From contig CALGBT010000451.1 in NCBI GenBank assembly GCA_937884235.1, forward strand, positions 1 to 5,109: a DNA stretch of 5,109 nucleotides. The letters run 5' to 3'. The stretch's first letter is position 1; each line of letters opens with the position of its first letter. Origin of the DNA: an uncultured Pseudomonadota bacterium (lineage in GTDB: Bacteria; Myxococcota_A; UBA9042; CAIXZC01). Shown here piece by piece: positions 1-5,109 of the stretch. A program made the translations under genes and the position numbers. Under the pieces are notes generated by a model. The model saw only the letters and a program-made list of their open reading frames with translations. It did no database searches and was not told the DNA's origin.

Positions 1-1272
1 TGCCGAAATGAGGTCACCGCTTACGACCTGCACGGCGCTGAGGAAGGTCGCCCCGAGCTTGACGGTGGCCCCGGGTGCGAAGCCCTTGCCGATGATGGAG
101 ACCTCGGTGTCTTCGTCGTTGAAGCCGTCGGAGGGTGAAATGGCGGTTACCTGCAGTTCACCCGTCGCGATATTGCCGCCGTCGCACATGCCCTGAACGC
201 AACTGGCCCCCTCGGCGCAGATGCCGCAGACGCCGCCGCAGCCATCATTGCCACACTCTTTGTCGTCGCATTCGGTGGTGCAGCCTCCGCCCTGACATTT
301 GCCCTGGACGCAATCCTTGCCGTCGTCGCACTGGCCGCAGCTGCCGCCACAACCGTCGTCGCCACATGCCATGCCATCGCAAGCGGGGATGCAGCTGTCT
401 TCGACGCACTGGCCAGCCTTGCAGACGGTTTCACCAAAGCAATCTCCACAAGAGCCGCCGCAGCCGTCGTCACCACACTCTTTGCCGTTGCAGCTGGCGT
501 TACAGGGGCCCTCGTTGGCGGTGGCACGGACTCTGAGGATGAAGTCACCGGTGACGCCGATGGACTCGGCGAAGACCCACTTGTTAGCATTGCCGTCACA
601 GTTGCCCGGGGGGTAGATAATGTGCATGACGTTGGCGCCGGAAGTGGTGGCCTGGTCGTTGAGGGTGCCTACTTGTTGGCAACCGCACATGCCCAGCATG
701 GGTGACTGTGCGCACTGGAAAGAGCCCCATTCGGCCTGCAGGTCAGCGGCCTGTGCTTTGAAGCGAATGGCCACGGTGAAGTTGCCGGAATTGAGCACCG
801 GCGGATGGCCATCAGGGTCACCCTGGTCAAACTCGTACTGCATGCCCGCATTACCAGTCAGCGGCATGCCATCCTGACCAGACATGGGGTCGAAGACGTC
901 AGTGGTGCTGAGGACGAAGTCGGGTGTGATTTTGCCCGGGTCGGCGCTGTTGGAGTCATGGAAGTAGAACTCGATGTCGGCGTGGGCTTTGCCGATTCCA
1001 CCTTGCGGCGGGGCCGCAACGATGAGGTCCACGGCCGTGAATTTCACTGGATAGGCGTTGGCCGCAGGCTTAAAGAGTGCGCCAAAGGCCTCGCCATAGA
1101 CAAACCCGGGCTGGGTGGCGAGGGGAATGCCGCTAACCTGTTCTCCCGCAGCAGCGATGGACTCCGAAAACTGGTCGTGCTTGAAGACCACCGGTACTTC
1201 TGCGAGGGCCGTAACCGTGGTGAGAACGAGGAGCGGCAGAGCAAGCAAGCACAACGGACGAAAACGGCGCAT
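1..1272 (-). CDS. Secreted cysteine-rich repeat protein with IPT/TIG domain (3' end outside window)
   Basis: I read this frame directly: ATG at 1272-1270 followed by 424 sense codons with no stop to the window edge, so the C-terminus is missing. A Shine-Dalgarno GGAGGTG sits 6 bases before the ATG. Residues 1-24 form a Sec signal peptide: MRRFR, a Leu-rich core, then a likely signal peptidase I cut after ALA (22-24). C8 is not in a lipobox, so this is probably not a lipoprotein. Residues about 25-252 are a probable beta-rich domain that I do not recognise; it has four cysteines (187, 196, 198, 225). Residues 257-363 carry three 8-Cys repeats. Residues about 373-424 look like the start of an IPT/TIG Ig-like domain (ISPSDGF, then IIGKGFAPGATVKLG). 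The protein probably acts outside the cell or at the surface, perhaps in adhesion or binding; no enzymatic motif is seen. It lies 88 bases downstream of the phospholipase D gene, same strand. Confidence 0.93.
   Translation of the reverse strand, partial: MRRFRPLCLLALPLLVLTTVTALAEVPVVFKHDQFSESIAAAGEQVSGIPLATQPGFVYGEAFGALFKPAANAYPVKFTAVDLIVAAPPQGGIGKAHADIEFYFHDSNSADPGKITPDFVLSTTDVFDPMSGQDGMPLTGNAGMQYEFDQGDPDGHPPVLNSGNFTVAIRFKAQAADLQAEWGSFQCAQSPMLGMCGCQQVGTLNDQATTSGANVMHIIYPPGNCDGNANKWVFAESIGVTGDFILRVRATANEGPCNASCNGKECGDDGCGGSCGDCFGETVCKAGQCVEDSCIPACDGMACGDDGCGGSCGQCDDGKDCVQGKCQGGGCTTECDDKECGNDGCGGVCGICAEGASCVQGMCDGGNIATGELQVTAISPSDGFNDEDTEVSIIGKGFAPGATVKLGATFLSAVQVVSGDLISA
172..504 (-). repeat. 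Three tandem 37-residue, 8-cysteine repeats (111 bp each)
   Basis: Within the secreted protein, cysteines fall at residues 257, 261, 266, 271, 275, 278, 284, 289, and the same pattern recurs at +37 and +74. The pattern is C-x3-C-x4-C-G-(D/N)-D-G-C-G-G-x-C-G-x-C-x5-C-x4-C with no spacing change, giving 24 cysteines. The units map to 504-394, 393-283 and 282-172. Eight cysteines per unit suggests four disulfides each and a rigid stalk in an oxidising compartment. The core CG(D/N)DGCGGxCG recalls repeats in secreted myxobacterial proteins (from memory, not searched). Synonymous positions differ between units, so the duplication is not recent. Confidence 0.92.
1201..1272 (-). other. Sec signal peptide of the cysteine-rich protein
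   Basis: Codons 1-24 encode an N-region with three arginines (R2, R3, R5), a hydrophobic core rich in Leu and Val (residues 7-17), and a small-residue C-region ending A22-L23-A24 before E25. This fits signal peptidase I cleavage after residue 24. There is no twin-arginine consensus and no L-x-x-C lipobox at a plausible place. Confidence 0.85.
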
Positions 1273-1276
1273 GTAA

Positions 1277-1283
1277 CACCTCC
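1277..1283 (-). promoter_or_regulatory. Shine-Dalgarno site fixing the ATG at 1272
   Basis: The minus strand reads GGAGGTG here, with 6 bases between GGAGG and the ATG. This near-consensus ribosome binding site supports the start chosen for the cysteine-rich protein, and the signal peptide begins exactly at that ATG. Confidence 0.85.
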
Positions 1284-1309
1284 AGGGTCGAGCCAGAACG
1301 CTGAAGGCC

Positions 1310-1339
1310 ACTTTACCGTGTTCCCTTATATGGATTCAA
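1310..1339 (-). promoter_or_regulatory. Candidate sigma-70-like promoter in the 88-base gap
   Basis: The minus strand has TTGAAT (1339-1334) and, 18 bases on, TAAAGT (1315-1310). Each matches 4 of 6 bases of the -35 and -10 consensus. The surrounding gap is more AT-rich than the neighbouring genes, and transcription starting near 1302 would leave a leader of about 30 bases containing the Shine-Dalgarno site. The match is weak, and the cysteine-rich gene could instead be read through from the phospholipase gene. Confidence 0.3.
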
Positions 1340-1360
1340 CTGTTAATGGTGCGTCTCGCG

Positions 1361-3355
1361 TCAGAAGGCATCCGGCCCGACATCGATGTAGTAGTCCGGC
1401 GTGAACTCCAGGGGGTAGACCAGGCCTGTGGGTGGGGTTGAAGTTGCGTCCAGAAGCCACTCAGCTTCCAGGTTGGCGTTGCTGATGGCGAGCTGCTGCA
1501 GGCTGGCGGCAAGGGTGGCTCCGGGGAGGTCGCCCCACTGGGTATCGGCATTGCCGGTGATATTGGCGAGAAAGGACTGGCGAACCTGGCGGACGAAAGT
1601 CTGGTCCACAACCACCGCATTGAGCTCACCCTCGTAGAGCATGCCGCGGTTGTTCTTGTTGGCCGATCCCACGGTGAGAAACTCATCGTCGACGAAGACG
1701 AACTTGGTGTGCACATCCATGGGTTGAAAGATCGGGCCGGTGCTGCCGTCGGCCAGACCTTCGCCGTCAAAGCTCTTCAGTTGCAGTAGCAGATAGCGGT
1801 CCCCAGCGGCCTTGCGCAGTTCCTGGTCCATGAAGAGGGTCCATTGCTTGGCGCCGTCCAGGGCGCTCACTGGCTTGGTAACAACGATGATGTGGAGGTC
1901 CGGCGAGGCCGCCAGCGCGGCCTTGAACTCGGGAAGCAGCAACGGGACCCGAAAGTACTGATCTTCGATGAAGATAATTTCTCGGGCCTGGGCAATTGCC
2001 TTGCGATGCGTTTCAAGGATGCTGCGCTGACCGAAGGGTTCGGGGAGCGTGGCGACGACCTGGGCCATGACGCCATCGGCCACGGGCACCATGGAGATGG
2101 GCTGGGGATACTCGGTGGTCAGTTCCGCAAAGAGGTCGCCGTTGGCTCGGCCCAACTCCCAGCGGGCTCGCAGCAACTCGCCTAGATCGGCGGCGGCCGG
2201 TCCCAGGAGGCGTATTCCTGCGTCCTTGCGGGGCCCGAGGTCGGGGAGCAGTTCGTGGGCGAGTACAGCTTGCCGTTCCTCCGCACTCGATTGAAACTTC
2301 ATGCGGCGCGGCTCGAAGACTTCGTGGGCCGTCGTATCCCAATCTGTAGATTTGACATTCATTCCTGAGATGAAGGCGATGCGGTTGTCGATGACCCAGG
2401 CCTTCTGGTGCCAGGAAGCTGCCTCGGCGTTGTTGAGTGCCAGGAGCACCGTATCCGTGTCGCCAAAAGCAAGCTCCTGGAATTCGGGGGACCGCTGTCT
2501 GATGCGCTGTGCCAGCGGCAGGGCATGTTCCACGGGGATGTACTTGTCGAAGATTGGTACTGGAGTGGGATTGCCCTGCAGCATCACCTCGAAGCGGTCC
2601 GTGGTGTCGTAGGCCCGCTCCCGCAAAGCGGTATCAGTGTTGACGTAGGCCATGCCCGTGGCGGTATCCTCGGCGAAGCGACCGACAATTACCTTGATGT
2701 CAACATCGGTGAGCTTCTCCAGGATGCCCATGGCCGTATTGGACCAGCGCTCCTCCGAGTCCATGCTCAGGTGGTTCGCCAGGGGCCGGGTCAGTTCAAA
2801 ATGGGACTGCCACCACCAGGTTGTGGCGGTCACCGAGGCGGCGGCAGTGGCCAGGTCTTTGGCAAGTTGGGCGTAAAGTGGCTCGCCGGCGTTGTAGAAG
2901 GTTGCGTGGTTACGGGACGGGGGAGCCCCGGAAGCGGCGAACCAGGGATGGTCGAGGGCCAGGAAGACGTATTGAATGTCGCACCCGAGGGAGCTTGTAA
3001 GGGAGGCCGTAGTCGAGAACGGCACCCCCGTGACGCCGGCGCCTGCAAGATCAATCTGGCCCGCCGCAGTGACGAAGCCCGGGGCCTCCAGTTGGACCGC
3101 GTAGAGTCCTCCCTCCAAGCAGATGTCCGCGGGGGGGAAAAGACCGCTGCACGTACCCTCGTCAGGGCTCACTCCGTCCACGGTGAGGGTTGCCTCAGGC
3201 AGGCGGCGCCCCCAGGGGTCCATGGCCACCAGCCGGAGTGACGGGGCCGCAGTGCACTCCTCGCCATTTGTGGATGCGTCGGCGATGGTATCCTCAGGGG
3301 CACCGCAAGCTCCCAGCAGGAGCGCGGCGGCCAGGGCCAGGTGTCGATACTTCAC
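1361..3355 (-). CDS. Phospholipase D family lipoprotein (two HKD motifs)
   Basis: A complete 664-residue protein, predicted to be a phosphodiesterase that cleaves or transfers the head group of phospholipids. It starts at GTG 3355 and opens with a lipoprotein signal: MKYRH, an Ala/Leu core, and lipobox LGAC with lipidated C17. Residues about 38-108 resemble a carboxypeptidase-regulatory-like beta-sandwich (YAVQLEAPGF). All four other cysteines (34, 69, 79, 125) lie in the N-terminal part and none in the catalytic part. The first HKD motif is HQKAWVID (H316, K318, D323) with SGMN following; the second is HTKFVFVD (H549, K551, D556) followed by GSANKNNRG. Between them IEDQYF (463-468) matches the IENQYF motif of eukaryotic-type phospholipases D, and WDTTAH (339-344) resembles the WDTxxH stretch of the same group. 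Both half-sites look intact. The start overlaps the upstream stop by 4 bases. Subclass and substrate are inferred; other HKD enzymes (nuclease, cardiolipin synthase) are less likely. Confidence 0.95.
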   Translation of the reverse strand: MKYRHLALAAALLLGACGAPEDTIADASTNGEECTAAPSLRLVAMDPWGRRLPEATLTVDGVSPDEGTCSGLFPPADICLEGGLYAVQLEAPGFVTAAGQIDLAGAGVTGVPFSTTASLTSSLGCDIQYVFLALDHPWFAASGAPPSRNHATFYNAGEPLYAQLAKDLATAAASVTATTWWWQSHFELTRPLANHLSMDSEERWSNTAMGILEKLTDVDIKVIVGRFAEDTATGMAYVNTDTALRERAYDTTDRFEVMLQGNPTPVPIFDKYIPVEHALPLAQRIRQRSPEFQELAFGDTDTVLLALNNAEAASWHQKAWVIDNRIAFISGMNVKSTDWDTTAHEVFEPRRMKFQSSAEERQAVLAHELLPDLGPRKDAGIRLLGPAAADLGELLRARWELGRANGDLFAELTTEYPQPISMVPVADGVMAQVVATLPEPFGQRSILETHRKAIAQAREIIFIEDQYFRVPLLLPEFKAALAASPDLHIIVVTKPVSALDGAKQWTLFMDQELRKAAGDRYLLLQLKSFDGEGLADGSTGPIFQPMDVHTKFVFVDDEFLTVGSANKNNRGMLYEGELNAVVVDQTFVRQVRQSFLANITGNADTQWGDLPGATLAASLQQLAISNANLEAEWLLDATSTPPTGLVYPLEFTPDYYIDVGPDAF
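3305..3355 (-). other. Lipoprotein signal peptide with lipobox LGAC
   Basis: Residues 1-17 have K2 and R4, a hydrophobic stretch at 6-14 and L14-G15-A16-C17. This is a textbook signal peptidase II site, and it confirms GTG 3355 as the true start. The residue after the cysteine is glycine, not aspartate. By the E. coli sorting rule this favours the outer membrane, though the rule may not hold in this lineage. Confidence 0.93.
3352..3355 (-). other. GTGA stop/start overlap (translational coupling)
   Basis: The minus strand reads GTGA: the GTG start of the phospholipase gene (3355-3353) shares two bases with the TGA stop of the upstream gene (3354-3352). Upstream lies GGGGGGAAAG, with the G run (3369-3364) ending 8 bases before the GTG; it is a G-rich but non-canonical Shine-Dalgarno site. 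This arrangement usually means the downstream gene is translated by reinitiating ribosomes and that the two products are made in fixed proportion. Confidence 0.9.
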
Positions 3356-5109
3356 GGTGCTTTCCCCCCGGCGACGGTACCCGAGATGCGCAGGTAGCCT
3401 GGATCATCCTGAGCTGCCAACTCGCCGTGGACCAGGGTGATGCCCCCGGCCTCTGGTAGTGGAATGGCGAGGAGGGCACCGGCCACCCCCTGAATGGCGT
3501 CGGGGAGCAGCGTCTCAATGTGGCCTTCCACTTCCCGTTCCACCAGGCGCTTCATGTCGTACTGAGAGCGGCCCGTGCCTTCGGGGATGCCGTCAACGTC
3601 CATGGCGAAGGCCGGCAGCGACGGTGCCAGGATGAGGCTGTTGTTGTGGATCTCGGCGCGCAGCGCCGCGGCGACTGAGAGGAGGAGGCTGGCAAATGGT
3701 GTCCCTGTGGTTCCAGAGCCGACGAAAGGACGCAGGCGCATCCCCCCGACGACCAATCCGGGGCCAGCGTCCACGCCTACGAGGCCAGCCTGAAGAGCTT
3801 GAAACTCAGGTGGTATCAGCAACTCTGCCTGGATGGTCAGGGGAGCTTCGGGAGAGATTCCCCCGGCGGCCAATCGCAGGTGGTCGCCCATGAGGCCCGC
3901 CACGAGATCGATTTCGAGCTTGAGATCGTCCACCATGGCCTGGTCAACGGTCCAATTGAGGACGTTCATTGCCCAGAGCTGCTGGAGTACGCGGTTGAGG
4001 AAGTCCATGGCGAACCAGGCACTGACGTCGAAATCATCTTCATAGCTGGCCGGGGGGGGGGCCAGGGTGCGGACAACGCAGCCTTCGGGGGCATCAGGTA
4101 GGTTCACGCTGGCATGGAAACCCAGGCGCAGTCGCGTCTGTAGAATATCGACGCCAATGACTGCGTACTGTACGTCAAATGGATGGTCCATGAATTCGAA
4201 GGTGAAGGTGCCGCTCAACCACGCCTGGGCAGCCTCTGCGGATCCGTTGACCCACTCCACCAGGGTCTCGGCCAGGGTATCAGTGACAAAATCGAGGAAG
4301 GCTCCGTCAACCGCGGTGGGTGCGACAACTTCCTCGCCCGCGTCGTTCCACACCGTCAGTACTACTTCGCCGGCGTCGATTTCGATGTCAGTCACCTGGA
4401 AGTAGAGGGCCCCCTCAATGATGGCTGCGGAGAGCCAGAACTGCAGGTTCAAGTCGGAGATGGAGCCTGAAAACAGGTAGGGAGCAGGAAACCCCTCCAA
4501 TCGGATGGTCCCATGCGCGGCGAGTTCGTAAAGGGAAACGGCGGCAGTGAGCTGGCTGTTGGCAACTGCCGGATGCACCTCCAACTGGAGTAGGTCGAGG
4601 GACTCCAGGTTGACGGCGATACCACCCTCGTCGTAGGCCGGATTGGCGGCCTCAAGGTAAGGTGCGAGGTCAATCTCCTGGATGAGCCCGGCGATGTACT
4701 CGCCCCCTACCGCGAGGGCATTGTTGCCTACGTCCCAAGCCATGTCGGGGATGCCGGGAGCCGAAACGCATGGTGCAAAAGGCCCGGTGCGCACTGCGCG
4801 ATGCTCACGACTGGTCAATCCCGCCGTGTCAATTGCCTCGACTTGCACCAATTGCAATCCGGCGGGCAGGTCCAGAGCAAGTTCTACGGTCAATCCAGGG
4901 GCTGCTTTGCTCTGGGCACCAGAAAGCAATGACGTGAGCCGGATGTCAGTGGCCAGCGGGCTCTCATCCCACAACTCAGCGACCAGCTTGAAGGCCTGCC
5001 CTGAAGGGAAAATTGCTCCCCATTCGGGTTCTGTGATTGCGAGATATGGCGGCAACTCATCAGCGGGCGGCCCCACCTCCGTAGCAGCGGGAAGATCCCC
5101 GAGGGGACT
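3352..5109 (-). CDS. Exported Ig-like domain protein, possible BPI/TULIP lipid-binding fold (5' end outside window)
   Basis: The frame is open from the window edge to TGA at 3352, giving 585 visible residues; the true start lies beyond 5109. A GTG at 5076 is an unlikely start: GGAG abuts it with no spacer, no signal peptide follows, and the frame continues upstream as SPLGDLPAATE. Visible residues about 1-18 are a Pro/Ala-rich linker, as often follows a signal or lipobox. Residues about 20-111 are an Ig-like domain (ITEPEWGAIFPSG, then VQVEAIDTAGLTS). The remaining 470 or so residues alternate amphipathic strands and helices in two similar halves. A segment at 369-384 (DFLNRVLQQLWAMNVL) recalls the LN..L..LW..G.L helix of BPI-like proteins, and the end (IPLPEAGG, then GYLRISG) resembles the closing strands of such folds. 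Only two cysteines are visible (114, 344). A TULIP assignment is my inference; an unrelated beta-rich surface protein is the alternative. Coding status is secure, function is not. Confidence 0.88.
   Translation of the reverse strand, partial: SPLGDLPAATEVGPPADELPPYLAITEPEWGAIFPSGQAFKLVAELWDESPLATDIRLTSLLSGAQSKAAPGLTVELALDLPAGLQLVQVEAIDTAGLTSREHRAVRTGPFAPCVSAPGIPDMAWDVGNNALAVGGEYIAGLIQEIDLAPYLEAANPAYDEGGIAVNLESLDLLQLEVHPAVANSQLTAAVSLYELAAHGTIRLEGFPAPYLFSGSISDLNLQFWLSAAIIEGALYFQVTDIEIDAGEVVLTVWNDAGEEVVAPTAVDGAFLDFVTDTLAETLVEWVNGSAEAAQAWLSGTFTFEFMDHPFDVQYAVIGVDILQTRLRLGFHASVNLPDAPEGCVVRTLAPPPASYEDDFDVSAWFAMDFLNRVLQQLWAMNVLNWTVDQAMVDDLKLEIDLVAGLMGDHLRLAAGGISPEAPLTIQAELLIPPEFQALQAGLVGVDAGPGLVVGGMRLRPFVGSGTTGTPFASLLLSVAAALRAEIHNNSLILAPSLPAFAMDVDGIPEGTGRSQYDMKRLVEREVEGHIETLLPDAIQGVAGALLAIPLPEAGGITLVHGELAAQDDPGYLRISGTVAGGKAP
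4052..4061 (-). repeat. C10 homopolymer inside the Ig/TULIP-like gene
   Basis: Ten consecutive G on the plus strand are ten C on the coding strand, encoding part of LAPPPAS at about visible residues 348-354. As given the frame is intact. One extra C would give a TGA within a few codons, and one fewer would reach a TGA about 30 codons on, so a length change in either direction truncates the protein. Confidence 0.9.
4777..5052 (-). other. Ig-like domain coding segment
   Basis: The segment begins with LPPYLAITEPEWGAIF and ends near REHRAVRTGPF. The pattern of a proline-led first strand, a turn with G and P, and a late strand LQLVQVEAIDTAGLTS is typical of bacterial Ig-like repeats, whose last strands read 'v.v.A.D.aG..s'. 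Only one copy is visible; others could lie upstream, outside the window. Confidence 0.6.

Larger units (their letters stand above)
1273..1360. other. Only intergenic gap in the window (88 bases)
   Basis: This gap separates the phospholipase stop from the ATG of the cysteine-rich gene. It contains an AT-rich patch (about 1322-1346), the weak promoter candidate and the Shine-Dalgarno site. I see no GC-rich stem followed by a T run on the minus strand, so no intrinsic terminator is called. Read-through from the upstream pair is therefore possible. Confidence 0.8.

Noticed and set aside
147..599. Minus-strand frame of 150 codons, very rich in Ala and Ser
   Set aside because: This is an alternative frame of the cysteine-repeat region: the repeated GGC/TGC codons read as Ala and Ser codons out of frame. 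The true frame carries the exact cysteine periodicity.
1290..1360. Possible terminator or operator in the gap (short GCG-AGA-CGC hairpin near 1352-1360; AACAGTT near 1339-1345)
   Set aside because: The stem is only three base pairs with no following T run, and the AACAGTT symmetry covers only seven bases. Both are expected by chance.
805..1404. Plus-strand open frame of 199 codons
   Set aside because: It overlaps the signal peptide, ribosome binding site and N-terminal domain of the cysteine-rich gene on the other strand. The product is low in structure and unlike a known protein.
1336..1770. Minus-strand frame of 144 codons near the end of the phospholipase gene
   Set aside because: It is out of frame with the second HKD motif, which lies inside the same span, and has no ribosome binding site or recognisable content.
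3131..3137. G7 run in the phospholipase gene
   Set aside because: Seven bases is common in GC-rich coding sequence; it encodes ordinary Pro codons in the N-terminal domain, so I do not propose it as a variation site.
2408..3241. Plus-strand open frame of 277 codons
   Set aside because: It lies wholly antisense to the phospholipase D gene, whose catalytic motifs and signal peptide are unmistakable. Its translation has no domain-like pattern, so it is a shadow of a GC-rich gene.
5074..5076. GTG as the start of the Ig/TULIP-like protein
   Set aside because: The frame stays open to the window edge, the GGAG before it leaves no spacer, and no signal peptide follows although the domains look exported. 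The real start is most likely upstream of the window.

Overview
The window is a GC-rich stretch of bacterial chromosome coding entirely on the minus strand for exported or cell-surface proteins. Three genes lie head to tail, and both outer genes run off the window. The organism looks like a member of the Myxococcota or a related deltaproteobacterial lineage. The best clue is a cysteine-rich repeat with the core CG(D/N)DGCGGxCGxC, a motif common in secreted proteins of that group. Lipoprotein signals, Ig-like and IPT/TIG modules and GTG starts fit the same picture. This placement is inferred from style; there is no taxonomic marker gene here.

In the direction of transcription (high to low coordinates), the first gene (5109 to 3352) lacks its 5' end. 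It shows a proline/alanine-rich linker, one Ig-like domain and a long region that I tentatively read as a bacterial BPI/TULIP-type lipid-binding fold. Its TGA stop overlaps, as GTGA, the GTG start of the second gene (3355 to 1361), a complete 664-residue lipoprotein of the phospholipase D superfamily with both HKD motifs intact. The overlap means the two are almost certainly co-translated. A predicted lipid-binding protein made together with a surface phospholipase D suggests a joint role in phospholipid handling outside the inner membrane.

An 88-base gap (1360 to 1273) holds a relatively AT-rich patch with a weak promoter candidate and a strong Shine-Dalgarno site, but no convincing terminator. 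The third gene (1272 to beyond 1) has a Sec signal peptide, an unrecognised probable beta-rich domain, three exact 37-residue repeats of eight cysteines each, and the start of an IPT/TIG domain. It is open across all 424 visible codons and its stop lies outside the window.

No RNA genes, mobile elements, CRISPR arrays or att sites are visible. The long plus-strand open frames are shadows of these genes.
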